Source: Chitinophagaceae bacterium
GTDB lineage: Bacteria > Bacteroidota > Bacteroidia > Chitinophagales > Chitinophagaceae
Assembly: GCA_947459295.1 (NCBI GenBank)
Contig: CANHCY010000006.1
Location: forward strand, 1-64,000
DNA: 64,000 nt
Direction: 5' to 3'
Shown here: positions 33,679 to 43,654 of the stretch, in pieces
Layout: the number at the start of each line of letters is the position of its first letter
Position numbering within the stretch: position 1 is the stretch's first letter
The notes under the pieces: model-generated
Databases searched by the model: none
Seen by the model: only the letters and a program-made list of their open reading frames with translations
Told to the model about the DNA's origin: nothing
Program-made: the position numbers and the translations under genes

Positions 33679-36314
33679 AAAAATGGTTTTTAATCTTACT
33701 CGTTAGCGCCTTTGTTACGTCGGCGCATGCGTCACATATTTCAGGTGGTGAAATGTATTATACCTATATAGGAAAATCACCCACCGATGGTAATAAGTTA
33801 AGATACGCCATAACACTTTTATTATACAAAGACACAACCGTTACTGGACCCACAGTAGCATCCTTATCTAGCAATTATAATATTTCTATTTATAGAGGTG
33901 ATAACAATGCACTTGTAGGGAATTATGTACTCTCCAGAAAAAGTTATGAATTCATGAAGCTAGGCACGTATGATAAATGTTTGTCTAGTTTTCCGCGTGT
34001 AGAATTTGCCGTTTCCGCCTATGAAGTGATTGTAGATCTAGACCCTAACGCAAGTGGTTATTTTGCAAGTCATTCGCAGTGTTGCAGGGTAAGTGGCGTT
34101 TTAAATATGAATTCAAACTCTGTCGGCATCAGCTACTGGGTAAAAATTCCGGGCAGCAATTCCAACCCCTTTGCACCCGATAATTCAAGTGCCACTTTTT
34201 TAAAAAAAGACACCATCCTTGTTTGTGTATCATCACCGCTGCAACTCGATTTTAGCGCCGTTGATCCAGACAAAGACTCGCTGGTATATTCATTTGCGCC
34301 TGGCTATATTGGCGCAGGCCCACCACCCAATCAATTACCACTGCAATCCGATACGCCACCTTACGCAACCGTTTCTTATTTTGGAGGATATAGTTTTAAT
34401 AAACCCTTTGGAAATACATCTACACAAATTGATGCAAAAACAGGACTTGTAACCGGAAGAGCTCCAGCTGTCACCGGCATTTATTTACTAGCTGTTCTCG
34501 TAGAAGAATACCGTAACGGTATAAAAATTAGTGAGCACCAAAAAGAATTTCAAGTAAAAGTTGAAAATTGTTCTATCACCGCCGCCGAATTAAAACCACA
34601 ATATATTTCTTGCGATGGTTTTACGCTACAGTTTGAAAATGAGTCTACGAGCCCAAGTGTAGCAGGTTACTTATGGAACTTTGGTGAAAAAAATAATACC
34701 GTTTCAACACTTCCCAGGCCCGTCCACACCTACGCAGATACAGGCACATACGTTCTAAAATTAGTTGTCACAAGTACAGGTGGCTGTCAAGATTCTACAA
34801 CAGCCATTGTAAAAGTATATCCAACTTTTAAAACAGATTTCTCTGTTACTGGAAATTGCGTGCTCAATAATTATACTTTCAAAGATTTAACCAGCAGTAA
34901 ATATGGTATTGTAAATAGTTGGCGCTGGAATTTTGGTGATGCTGGAAGTGCGGCAGATAGCGCCACAACAAAAGATACCGTTTGGAAATATAGTAGTGCG
35001 CAAAAAGCGACCGTCACACTTATTTCAACCAATAATAAAGGATGTACAGATACCCTTACCAAACAAATAGATATTTTAGATAAACCACAAATCAATCTTC
35101 CCTTCAAAGACACACTTATTTGTAGTAACGATACCCTCCTTTTAAAAGCGAATATTAATAATACCACCACCATTAATTGGGTGCCCAATAACAATGCAAA
35201 TAAATTAAGAATTAGAAGTGCCAATACGGCGACCCCCACCGTATATCCTAACGATAGCACTAAATATTACGTAACGGTTCAGGACAATGGTTGTAATGCC
35301 ACAGATAGTGTAATGGTAAACGTGCTTCAATTTATTAAAGTAGATTTAAAAACAGATAGCACTATTTGTAGAGGTGATAGTTTTGCCTTAGCCCCCACTT
35401 CTTTTGCACTATCTTATTTATGGCGCAGCGCTGGTGGCGAGTTTGTAGACCCTATTAAAAATCCAATTGTAAAGCCATTATCAAATACGCAGTATTTTGT
35501 AACTGCAAATTTGGGTAGGTGTCAAGATAAAGATTCGATACTAATAAAAGTGGCGCCTAGACCCGCCGTAAATGCAACACCCGATACCACTATTTGTTTT
35601 GGCACCACACTACCCTTGCAAGCCACAATTAGTGCAAGTAGGTTTACATGGAACCCAACTAGTAGTTTAACAGGTTTTAACACCCTAAGCCCAGTGGCCA
35701 GACCCATTGGTTCTACTGCCTATGTGATTGCTGTTTCTGATACACTGGGTTGTCCTAAAATTGTTACCGATACTATACGCGTAACAGTTGTGCCCCGAAT
35801 TATACCTAATGCAGGAAGTGACACCATTGCAGTTATTGGTAGGCCCATGCAACTTGGCGCGAGTGGCGGACTGCGTTATTTATGGACCCCTTCTACTTTT
35901 TTAAACAATCCTCAAATTGCAAACCCTGTATTTACAGGTGCTGCAGGTACCGACTCTGTTGTGTTCAACGTTCGGGTATTTACGCAGGCTGGCTGCTATG
36001 CCGAAGACAATGTTACGGTTACTATATTTAACGGTATTGCTAACATATGGGTGCCGTCCGGATTTACACCCAATAAAGATGGGAAAAATGATATTTTAAG
36101 ACCTATCACAAAGGGCATCAAACAATTGATTCACTTTAATGTTTTTAATAGATGGGGGCAAATCATTTATACCACCAACCGCATAGGCGAAGGTTGGGAT
36201 GGAACTTATAAAGGTGAATTCCAACCAAATGGTGCGTATGTGTATGAAGCCGTTGGTATCGATTACGCAGATAAAAAAGTTTACACCAAAGGAACAAGTG
36301 TGATCATTAGATAA
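33675..36314 (+). CDS. PKD-domain secreted protein with T9SS type-B (CHU_C) C-terminus
   Basis: An 879-residue cell-surface or secreted protein. Signal peptide (KKWFLILLVSAFVTSAHA), an N-terminal region with a HISGGEMYYTYIG start that is common in Bacteroidota adhesin-like proteins, PKD-type domains (about 310-480: YLWNFGEKNNTVSTLPRPVHTYADTGTYVLKL, WRWNFGDAGS), further Ig-like repeats, and a gliding-motility-associated C-terminal domain (about 790-879: WVPSGFTPNKDGKNDILRP...FNRWGQIIY...WDGTYKG). That tail is the type-B sorting signal of the type IX secretion system. Ligand or role unknown; adhesion or motility is likely by family. Confidence 0.92.
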   Translation: MKKWFLILLVSAFVTSAHASHISGGEMYYTYIGKSPTDGNKLRYAITLLLYKDTTVTGPTVASLSSNYNISIYRGDNNALVGNYVLSRKSYEFMKLGTYDKCLSSFPRVEFAVSAYEVIVDLDPNASGYFASHSQCCRVSGVLNMNSNSVGISYWVKIPGSNSNPFAPDNSSATFLKKDTILVCVSSPLQLDFSAVDPDKDSLVYSFAPGYIGAGPPPNQLPLQSDTPPYATVSYFGGYSFNKPFGNTSTQIDAKTGLVTGRAPAVTGIYLLAVLVEEYRNGIKISEHQKEFQVKVENCSITAAELKPQYISCDGFTLQFENESTSPSVAGYLWNFGEKNNTVSTLPRPVHTYADTGTYVLKLVVTSTGGCQDSTTAIVKVYPTFKTDFSVTGNCVLNNYTFKDLTSSKYGIVNSWRWNFGDAGSAADSATTKDTVWKYSSAQKATVTLISTNNKGCTDTLTKQIDILDKPQINLPFKDTLICSNDTLLLKANINNTTTINWVPNNNANKLRIRSANTATPTVYPNDSTKYYVTVQDNGCNATDSVMVNVLQFIKVDLKTDSTICRGDSFALAPTSFALSYLWRSAGGEFVDPIKNPIVKPLSNTQYFVTANLGRCQDKDSILIKVAPRPAVNATPDTTICFGTTLPLQATISASRFTWNPTSSLTGFNTLSPVARPIGSTAYVIAVSDTLGCPKIVTDTIRVTVVPRIIPNAGSDTIAVIGRPMQLGASGGLRYLWTPSTFLNNPQIANPVFTGAAGTDSVVFNVRVFTQAGCYAEDNVTVTIFNGIANIWVPSGFTPNKDGKNDILRPITKGIKQLIHFNVFNRWGQIIYTTNRIGEGWDGTYKGEFQPNGAYVYEAVGIDYADKKVYTKGTSVIIR

Positions 36315-36322
36315 AAATAATT

Positions 36323-37078
36323 ATGAGTAAAACAATTTTAATTACAGGCGCTACTTCTGGTTTTGGAGAAGCCATGGCCCATGTTTTTTCAGCGGCAGGT
36401 AACAAATTAATTATAACCGGAAGAAAAGACAGTTTATTGTCGGCGTTAAAAGAAACACTTGTTGCAAAACACGGTGCATCCGTGCATACCCTTTGCTTTG
36501 ATGTACAAAATAAAGAAGCTGTTTTTGCAGCCATCAAAACAATCCCTGATAATTTTTCTAGCATTGACGTGCTCATTAACAATGCAGGACTTGCACTAGG
36601 TCGCGACGCATTTCAGGACGCTAACCTAGACGATTGGGAAACCATGATTGACACCAACGTAAAAGGTTTACTCTACGTGAGTAAAGCAGTGCTTCCACTC
36701 ATGATCAATAATAAAAAAGGGCATATCATTAATATAGGCTCTACAGCAGGTGTGGAAGTATACAAAGAAGGAAACGTATACTGCGCGAGTAAGCACGCCG
36801 TTGCTGCTATTTCAAAATCAATGCGCATTGATTTATTGCCACAACATATTAAGGTCACCGCCATTCATCCAGGTGCAGCAGAAACCAATTTTAGTAATAC
36901 TAGATTTAAAGGAGACGAGGCAAAAGCAGCGGCCGTTTACGAAGGTTACAAAGCACTTGAAGCCGTTGATGTTGCAAATGTTGCCTACTATGTTACTACA
37001 CTTCCAGATCATGTGTGCATCAATGAACTTGTAGTAACCTGCACCAGTCAGGCCAATTCATTTTATTTACAGAAGTAA
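36323..37078 (+). CDS. Short-chain dehydrogenase/reductase
   Basis: A 251-residue classical SDR. Nucleotide-binding TGATSGFGEA (TGxxxGxG) at residues 8-17, NNAG after the fourth strand (INNAGLALG), catalytic Ser in INIGSTAG and the Y-x-x-x-K pair in YCASK. The start of the sequence resembles YdfG-type 3-hydroxy acid/serine dehydrogenases, but substrate cannot be fixed. It is 8 bp after the T9SS cargo gene. A 29-bp gap without a clear hairpin separates it from the convergent nucleotidyltransferase. Confidence 0.92.
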   Translation: MSKTILITGATSGFGEAMAHVFSAAGNKLIITGRKDSLLSALKETLVAKHGASVHTLCFDVQNKEAVFAAIKTIPDNFSSIDVLINNAGLALGRDAFQDANLDDWETMIDTNVKGLLYVSKAVLPLMINNKKGHIINIGSTAGVEVYKEGNVYCASKHAVAAISKSMRIDLLPQHIKVTAIHPGAAETNFSNTRFKGDEAKAAAVYEGYKALEAVDVANVAYYVTTLPDHVCINELVVTCTSQANSFYLQK

Positions 37079-37107
37079 AAATTGTACGCGATTTTTTTCA
37101 AATAAAT

Positions 37108-38100
37108 TTATCCAAAATCTATTTCGGTATTATCGCCGATATTTAAACTGCGCGATAAACCTTTAACACTAGCATCACTTCCTATTAAAGAATTGTCAAG
37201 TACAACTTCATGTAAGCTGGTATAGCCACCAATAATACTATCTCTAATAATAGATTGTGTTATAGTCGTGTTTGGACCGATTGCTACATTGGGGCCAATA
37301 ATGGCATTAGAAATTTTGCAACCCTCTGCAATACTAACCGGACTAATAATAATAGTATCAGTGTAACCGTGTGCTTCCGGCACATTGCCGCCTAATTTTT
37401 TTAATAGGGTTGCATTGGTTTCAAGAATCGATTCTTTTTTACCACAATCAAACCAGTGCGTTACTTTAAAGGATTTAAACGTGGTTCCTTTTTGCAGCAT
37501 ACAAGCAAGTGCGTCGGTTAAATTATACTCGCCTTGCGTGGTAATATTTTCTACAAATAACTGTTTCAAACACTCAAACAAAACAGCCGTTTCATTAATC
37601 TTGTATAACCCCACAAGGGCTAAATTGCTTTTTGGGATTGACGGTTTCTCCACCAGTTGTTCAATAAAACCGTTGTCGTCTATTGTGGCCACACCAAAAC
37701 TTCTGGGATCATCTACTTTATGAACACCAATCATACTAATAGGACTGTCAATAATTTCCTTGATATCAAATTCACAAATGGTATCTCCAAGGGCCACAAA
37801 TATGGGCTCGTCCCCAATAAGTTGTTTGGTTAATTCAACTGCATGTCCAGTGCCCTGTCTTTCATTTTGGTATACAAAATGCGTGGCTAAATCAGGGTAG
37901 GTTTGTTTAACATAATCCTGAATTTTTGCCCCTAAATAACCCACAATAAATATAAACTCGGTAATGCCCGCGTCTTTTAGTTGATCTACAATATGCGACA
38001 GAATTGTTTTTCCGGCAATTGGTATCAGCGCTTTAGGCTGTGTATAGGTGTGCGGTCTTAATTTTGTTCCAGCACCAGCAACAGGGATAACAGCTTTCAT
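37108..38100 (-). CDS. Sugar-phosphate nucleotidyltransferase
   Basis: A 330-residue NDP-sugar pyrophosphorylase with the N-terminal MKAVIPVAGAGTKLRPHTYTQPKALIPIAGK signature (nucleotide loop G-x-G-x-x-L-R-P and the PKAL Lys) and a C-terminal left-handed beta-helix of hexapeptide repeats (about 250-320). It resembles glucose-1-phosphate thymidylyl- or uridylyltransferases; the exact sugar is uncertain. The start is placed at MKAVIPV; the longer frame to 38166 would include a TAATTTCG -7-like box at 38145-38152. Monocistronic, divergent from glyA. Confidence 0.9.
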   Translation of the reverse strand: MKAVIPVAGAGTKLRPHTYTQPKALIPIAGKTILSHIVDQLKDAGITEFIFIVGYLGAKIQDYVKQTYPDLATHFVYQNERQGTGHAVELTKQLIGDEPIFVALGDTICEFDIKEIIDSPISMIGVHKVDDPRSFGVATIDDNGFIEQLVEKPSIPKSNLALVGLYKINETAVLFECLKQLFVENITTQGEYNLTDALACMLQKGTTFKSFKVTHWFDCGKKESILETNATLLKKLGGNVPEAHGYTDTIIISPVSIAEGCKISNAIIGPNVAIGPNTTITQSIIRDSIIGGYTSLHEVVLDNSLIGSDASVKGLSRSLNIGDNTEIDFG

Positions 38101-38236
38101 AAATTGGGGGATTGAATATGATTTACCCACATCGATTAGGGGTTCGAAATTAGTAAAATTAGGCATTGGAACAACAATTGTGAATAGTTTGCTATTGCTT
38201 ACTTCATTTTAGCAGGGCATAATGAAGGCCTTAACT

Positions 38237-38244
38237 TATCTTTG
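38237..38244 (+). promoter_or_regulatory. -7 box for glyA
   Basis: TATCTTTG, exact TAnnTTTG match, 25 bp before the ATG at 38270 and inside a longer frame opening at 38222. Confidence 0.55.
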
Positions 38245-38269
38245 TGGTCAAGCATTAAAAATAGCAACT

Positions 38270-39547
38270 ATGCAAAGAGATACCCTTGTTTTTGACATCA
38301 TCAACCAAGAATTAGCACGCCAACGTAGAGGCATCGAACTCATTGCTTCTGAGAACTTTACAAGCCTTCAAATTATGCAGGCGATGGGCGGTGTGATGAC
38401 CAATAAATATGCCGAAGGGTATCCAGGACGCAGGTATTATGGTGGTTGTGAAATTGTAGATCAAACAGAGCAGTTAGCCATTGATCGATTAAAACAAATA
38501 TTTAACCTCGAATACGCAAACGTTCAGCCACATAGTGGTGCACAAGCCAACGCGGCACTTATGCTTGCGATTTTGCAACCTGGTGATGCCATTTTAGGTT
38601 TGGACCTTAGCATGGGCGGTCACTTAACACACGGATCGGGCGTTAATTTTAGCGGTAAAATTTACAAGCCACATTTTTATGGTGTTGTCAAAGAAACAGG
38701 GCTTATTGATTATGAAATGCTAGAAGCGCAGGCGCGTGCTGCAAAACCAAAATTAATTATTTGTGGTGCAAGTGCATACAGTAGAGATTGGGATTACGCA
38801 CGTATCAGAAAAGTAGCCGACGAAGTTGGTGCTTTTGTACTTGCTGATATTGCGCACCCTGCAGGATTAATTGCAAAAGGTTTATTGTCTTCACCATTTG
38901 AACATTGTCATTTTGTTACCTCTACTACCCACAAAACTTTACGTGGACCGCGCGGTGGTGTGATTATGATGGCAAAAGATGGTGAAAATACTTTAGGCTT
39001 AAAAGATATAAAAGGAAACTTAAGACTTTGGTCTAACGTAATTGATATGGCTGTGTTTCCAGGTACGCAAGGCGGACCACTTGAGCACGTAATTGCTGCA
39101 AAAGCCATTGCATTTGGTGAAATTTTAACCGATGAGTTTTTAGTGTACCAACAACAAGTGCAAAAAAATGCGCAGGCCATGGCTAAAAACTTTACGGATA
39201 AAGGATATGAAATTATCAGTGGCGGTACAGACAACCACTTAATGCTTATTGATTTACGCAATAAAAATATCAGCGGTAAAAAAGCGGAGCAGGTTCTAGG
39301 ACACGCAGATATCACGGCAAATAAAAATATGGTACCTTACGATGACAAGTCTGCCTTTGTTACCTCAGGGATCAGATTTGGTGTAGCAGCCGTTACTACA
39401 AGAGGCATGGTAGAATCAGATATGGCGTTTGTTGTAAATGCAATTGACAAAGCGCTCATGAATCCTGATGATGCAGCACTTTTAGAAAAATTAAAAGGCG
39501 AGGTTAACGAGTTTATGTCTCAATTTGTTTTATACCCAGAACTATGA
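38270..39547 (+). CDS. glyA: Serine hydroxymethyltransferase
   Basis: A 425-residue PLP enzyme that converts serine and tetrahydrofolate to glycine and methylene-tetrahydrofolate. [28 protein letters not shown], the HSGAQAN loop, [10 protein letters not shown] and the PLP Lys in [14 protein letters not shown] are all present. The start at MQRDTLVFD gives the standard N-terminus; the longer frame from 38222 would contain a -7 box. The stop overlaps the next ATG (ATGA). Confidence 0.97.
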   Translation: MQRDTLVFDIINQELARQRRGIELIASENFTSLQIMQAMGGVMTNKYAEGYPGRRYYGGCEIVDQTEQLAIDRLKQIFNLEYANVQPHSGAQANAALMLAILQPGDAILGLDLSMGGHLTHGSGVNFSGKIYKPHFYGVVKETGLIDYEMLEAQARAAKPKLIICGASAYSRDWDYARIRKVADEVGAFVLADIAHPAGLIAKGLLSSPFEHCHFVTSTTHKTLRGPRGGVIMMAKDGENTLGLKDIKGNLRLWSNVIDMAVFPGTQGGPLEHVIAAKAIAFGEILTDEFLVYQQQVQKNAQAMAKNFTDKGYEIISGGTDNHLMLIDLRNKNISGKKAEQVLGHADITANKNMVPYDDKSAFVTSGIRFGVAAVTTRGMVESDMAFVVNAIDKALMNPDDAALLEKLKGEVNEFMSQFVLYPEL

Positions 39548-39954
39548 TCCAACGCATCCAAACCCTATGGTTACTGTTAGCAAGCATTTGCGCTTTTGCA
39601 TCTGTGAAGCTACCGTTTTATTTTGGTAGCTTAGAAGTACCTGGCCCAACGGTAACCATCACGCCTTACGATCATTTTATGTTGTTGGTATTTGTGATTG
39701 CTACTGGTCTTGTTGCACTGATTAATATTTTTTTGTACAGCAACAGAAGCTTACAAATTAAAATTAGTGTAGTTGGCGTTTTGTTAGGTCTTGTAAATCT
39801 GATGCATTACTTCCTTTACATGCGAAACTTTAAAACGGGTGGACTATCGCTGTATTCGATATTTAGCTTTTTAGTGCCTGTTTTTTTTATACTCTCTATT
39901 ATTGGTATGTACAAAGACCAAAAGTTGCTGAAGAGCTTAGATCGATTAAGATAA
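39544..39954 (+). CDS. DUF4293 family membrane protein
   Basis: A 136-residue inner-membrane protein with four hydrophobic segments (about 7-27, 43-65, 75-95, 103-122). The start [18 protein letters not shown] is characteristic of Bacteroidota DUF4293 proteins, which have no known function. Its ATG overlaps the glyA stop by four bases, so it depends on glyA translation. The 51-bp gap to the convergent uvrA shows only GC-rich fragments and no convincing terminator. Confidence 0.85.
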   Translation: MIQRIQTLWLLLASICAFASVKLPFYFGSLEVPGPTVTITPYDHFMLLVFVIATGLVALINIFLYSNRSLQIKISVVGVLLGLVNLMHYFLYMRNFKTGGLSLYSIFSFLVPVFFILSIIGMYKDQKLLKSLDRLR

Positions 39955-40005
39955 AACATAGCGGGCGCGCATCTCATTTCGCGTATTAATAGCGCTTACA
40001 CTTAG

Positions 40006-42873
40006 TTATAAATATTTTGCGGTATGAGAAGCGGCGCATTTTTTAATGCCCATTGGCACACCTTCGTATACAACCGTTCCGCCACCATCACCTGCTTCCG
40101 GCCCCATATCTATTAGCCAGTCTGCCGATTTGATAACGTCCGTATTGTGTTCAATAACAATCAGTGAATGACCCTGATCAATAAGTGCCGAAAATGAATT
40201 GAGTAGTTTTTTGATGTCATGAAAGTGAAGCCCGGTAGTAGGTTCATCAAAAATAAATAACATTTGACCATGCCCTTTACCCTTGCCTAAAAAGCTGGCA
40301 AGCTTAACACGCTGGGCTTCTCCACCACTAAGGGTGTCACTACTTTGGCCTAATTTAATATAACCAAGCCCCACCGATTGTAGTGGCAGTATGGCATTGT
40401 AAATATTTTTATCTTCTACAAAAAAATCGAGCGCTTGGTCTACCGAAAGTTCAAGCACATCAAAAATATTTTTGTCTTTATAGTTGACTTCTAATACTTC
40501 TTCTTTAAATCTTTTACCGCCACAAGATTCACAAGTAAGGTGCACGTCCGCTAAAAACTGCATTTCTACTACTTGCTCGCCTTCTCCTTTACAGGTGTCG
40601 CAGCGTCCACCATCTACGTTAAAAGAAAAATGCTTGGGCATAAAACCGCGCATTTTTGAAAGTGGCTGTTTAGAATATAAATCCCTAATGCCATCATACG
40701 CTTTTATATAAGTAACCGGGTTACTGCGTGATGATTTTCCAATGGGGTTTTGATCTATCAGTTCTATTTGTGAAATAGAATCGATATCACCAATGAGTTT
40801 GGTGTGAAGACCCACTTTATCGGCGGGTTCTCCTTTATATTTTTGAAGGGCTGGATATAAAATTTGTTTGACTAGCGTTGTTTTACCACTACCACTCACG
40901 CCACTAATCACACAAAGTGTTTGTAGCGGAAATTTTACTGTAATATTTTGCAGGTTGTTTTGTCTAGCACCTTCAACGCCAATAAAACGGGTGCTCTTTC
41001 TTAATGTTTTAGGCACTTCTATTGCAAGTGCGCCCGATAAATATTTACCCGTTAAACTATCTGGATTTTTAATAAGCTCGTTGTAATTACCTACCGCTAC
41101 TACTTCGCCACCAAGGTGCGAAGCAAAAGGTCCCATGTCAATAATATGATCTGCTTTACGCATAATCATTTCGTCGTGTTCTACCACAACCACCGTATTA
41201 CCTAAATCACGTAACGATTGTAATACGCTAATTAAACGCTCCGTATCTCTCGAATGAAGACCAATAGAAGGCTCATCTAATATGTAAAGTGAGTTGGTTA
41301 AATTACTGCCTAAATTTCTGGTCAATTGTATGCGCTGACTTTCGCCACCACTTAAAGAATTTGCAAGTCTGTCCAGTGTCAAATAGCCAAGACCCACGTC
41401 TAGTAAGGTTTGTAGGCGCTGGTGTATTTCAATTAAAATGCGTTTGGCCACACTGTTATCATGCTCTGATAATACGAGTGTATCAAACCAAGTTTTTACA
41501 TCACGCACTGGCATTTGACAAAGTTCACCAATATGTTTACCGCCAACTTTTATGTAGAGCGCTTCTTTGCGTAAACGGTATCCACCACAATCAGTGCAAG
41601 TAGTACGGCCACGATACCTGCTTAATAAAACGCGGTATTGAACTTTATATAAATTTTGTTCTACCTCTTTAAAAAAATCATGGATGCCATACACTTTGCC
41701 AACGCCATCCCACAACTGCTGATACTGCGCTTTGGTTAACTGCGCAATGGGTTTATGAATAGGGAAATCAAATTTAGAAGCACCTTTAATAAATTGATCT
41801 TTCCACCAACTTAATTTTTCACCCTTCCATGGCGCTACCGCGCCTTCAAATAAACTTAAACGCGTATCCGGAATTACTAAATCCGCGTCTACCCCTAATA
41901 CCTGACTAAAACCTTCGCAAGTGGGGCAGGCACCAAATGGATTATTAAACGAAAATAAATTAGGCACCGGCTCTTCAAACACAATACCGTCGAGCTCAAA
42001 ACGGCTGCTAAAATGATGCACCTTTTTGTTATCCAGCTCTATGTATACTTCCCCCTCCCCTTCGTAAAATGCAGTTTGCACCGAATCAGAAAGGCGGTGC
42101 ATATCATCTTCGTCAAAGTCTTTTACTACAATGCGGTCTATGAGTACCCAGGTTTGCGGAATGGTCTCCGTGGCAGAAGTTGCTTTAGCAAGCGGTAATA
42201 TTTTTTTTAATGCAGCCGGCGTTTGTTCCAACAGCTCCTCAATACGCATGAGTGGCTCTGTAGCAGCCACTACATATATTCTTGTAAATCCTTTTTGTAA
42301 TAATATGCCTAACTCTTCAAGTACGGCTCTATTCTTATGCTGCTTTAAGGCAACGCCAATCACTACTTTACTATTTTTTGGAAGGGCACAAATAGCTGCT
42401 ACCACATCCGATACTTCGTCTTTTTTTACTTCTTTGCCACTAACCGGAGAAATGGTTTTGCCAGCCCTTGCAAATAATAAGCGTAGGTAATCATAAATTT
42501 CAGTCATGGAGCCCACCGTACTGCGGGGCGTGCGGGTAATTACTTTTTGCTCTACAGCAATGGCCGGACAAAGGCCTTTAATCATGTCCACGTCTGGTTT
42601 TTCCATACGGGCCATAAATTGTCTGGCATAAGCACTTAAACTTTCGGCGTAGCGGCGCTGCCCTTCGGCAAATAAAGTATCTATGGTTAGAGATGATTTA
42701 CCACTTCCTGAAACGCCCGTTACTACAATAAATTTGCCGCGCGGAAATGCCACGCTAACATTTTTTAAATTGTGCACGCGCGCACCCACTATTTCAATAG
42801 CATCTGTGCCCTTTGCCTGATCCACTTTCTCGCTCTTTGCCACCGCTTTTTCTACTTGTTTTTTTGCTGCCAT
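40006..42873 (-). CDS. uvrA: Excinuclease ABC subunit A
   Basis: A 955-residue DNA-damage recognition ATPase of nucleotide excision repair. Two ABC modules: first Walker A GVSGSGKSS (near residue 50) and signature LSGGESQRIQL; second Walker A GVSGSGKTT and signature LSGGEAQRVKL with DEPTTGLH. Zn-binding Cys pairs CPTCEGF, CTDCGGY, CDTCKGEGE and CESCGGKRF are intact. The start is put at MAAKKQ, after a four-residue possible extension. A basic/acidic N-terminal tail of about 25 residues is typical of this phylum. A palindrome at 42922-42936 lies upstream. Confidence 0.97.
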   Translation of the reverse strand: MAAKKQVEKAVAKSEKVDQAKGTDAIEIVGARVHNLKNVSVAFPRGKFIVVTGVSGSGKSSLTIDTLFAEGQRRYAESLSAYARQFMARMEKPDVDMIKGLCPAIAVEQKVITRTPRSTVGSMTEIYDYLRLLFARAGKTISPVSGKEVKKDEVSDVVAAICALPKNSKVVIGVALKQHKNRAVLEELGILLQKGFTRIYVVAATEPLMRIEELLEQTPAALKKILPLAKATSATETIPQTWVLIDRIVVKDFDEDDMHRLSDSVQTAFYEGEGEVYIELDNKKVHHFSSRFELDGIVFEEPVPNLFSFNNPFGACPTCEGFSQVLGVDADLVIPDTRLSLFEGAVAPWKGEKLSWWKDQFIKGASKFDFPIHKPIAQLTKAQYQQLWDGVGKVYGIHDFFKEVEQNLYKVQYRVLLSRYRGRTTCTDCGGYRLRKEALYIKVGGKHIGELCQMPVRDVKTWFDTLVLSEHDNSVAKRILIEIHQRLQTLLDVGLGYLTLDRLANSLSGGESQRIQLTRNLGSNLTNSLYILDEPSIGLHSRDTERLISVLQSLRDLGNTVVVVEHDEMIMRKADHIIDMGPFASHLGGEVVAVGNYNELIKNPDSLTGKYLSGALAIEVPKTLRKSTRFIGVEGARQNNLQNITVKFPLQTLCVISGVSGSGKTTLVKQILYPALQKYKGEPADKVGLHTKLIGDIDSISQIELIDQNPIGKSSRSNPVTYIKAYDGIRDLYSKQPLSKMRGFMPKHFSFNVDGGRCDTCKGEGEQVVEMQFLADVHLTCESCGGKRFKEEVLEVNYKDKNIFDVLELSVDQALDFFVEDKNIYNAILPLQSVGLGYIKLGQSSDTLSGGEAQRVKLASFLGKGKGHGQMLFIFDEPTTGLHFHDIKKLLNSFSALIDQGHSLIVIEHNTDVIKSADWLIDMGPEAGDGGGTVVYEGVPMGIKKCAASHTAKYL

Positions 42874-42921
42874 AAATACGTACACAATGTAAACAGATTA
42901 TTGCAGCATAGGTTTAGTTGA

Positions 42922-42936
42922 GGGTTAAATTAACCC
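42922..42936. promoter_or_regulatory. Palindrome between uvrA and the ECF sigma gene
   Basis: GGGTTAAATTAACCC: 7-bp arms around one base, about 50 bp upstream of uvrA, with seven Ts starting four bases to its right. It could be an operator or a weak hairpin; I cannot decide. Confidence 0.35.
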
Positions 42937-43072
42937 AGATTTTTTTGGCGTACACACAATTTTTTTTGGATTTATTCGATGTGAATAACCAAACCGCTCT
43001 TTTGCAATGTATCCACAAGCGAGCAACCAGCATAAAAGATAGCTAATTTGAACCCCGAGAAGAAAATAAACT

Positions 43073-43654
43073 ATGAAAACACTCGAGCAGGTTGCAGATT
43101 TAGATTTGATACGTTCCTTTCAAGCCGGCGATACAGAAGCATTTGACGTACTCGTAACGCGCTACAAAGACCGTATTTATTCGTCTATTTTGTTTTTTGT
43201 AAAAGACACCTACTTAGCCGAAGACCTGTTTCAAGACGTATTTATCAAAATTATTGATACCCTAAAAAACAAGCGCTACACCGAAGAAGGTAAGTTTTTA
43301 CCTTGGGCGCTTCGAATCGCACACAACTTATGTGTCGATTATTTTAGAAAAGTAAAACGTACCCCTGCTATTAAAACTTCCGACGATCAAGATATTTTTG
43401 AAGTGATCAATGTATCACAAGAAGCGCCCGATCAAAAGCTAATGCGCGGCGAAAGTCACGAAAAAGTGCGCCGCATGCTTGATTTGCTTCCTGAAGAGCA
43501 AAGAGAAATTATTGTGCTCAGACACTATGCGAATTTAAGCTTTAAAGAAATCGCTGAAATTACCAATTGCAGCATCAATACGGCACTTGGCCGCATGCGT
43601 TACGGACTTATTAACCTCCGTAAAATGATGGCTGAAAATCAGATGACTTTATAA
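43073..43654 (+). CDS. ECF-type RNA polymerase sigma factor
   Basis: A 193-residue group 4 sigma factor. Region 2 (about 8-80: AEDLFQDVFIKIIDTL, LPWALRIAHNLCVDYFRK) binds core and the -10 element; region 4 (about 130-185: LPEEQREIIVLRHYANLSFKEIAEITNCSINTALGRMRYGLINLRK) binds the -35 element. No anti-sigma gene adjoins: the next gene is convergent dsbD and overlaps the last six bases. The regulon is unknown. Bacteroidota carry many such factors; this one resembles the RpoE-like group without a partner. Confidence 0.93.
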   Translation: MKTLEQVADLDLIRSFQAGDTEAFDVLVTRYKDRIYSSILFFVKDTYLAEDLFQDVFIKIIDTLKNKRYTEEGKFLPWALRIAHNLCVDYFRKVKRTPAIKTSDDQDIFEVINVSQEAPDQKLMRGESHEKVRRMLDLLPEEQREIIVLRHYANLSFKEIAEITNCSINTALGRMRYGLINLRKMMAENQMTL

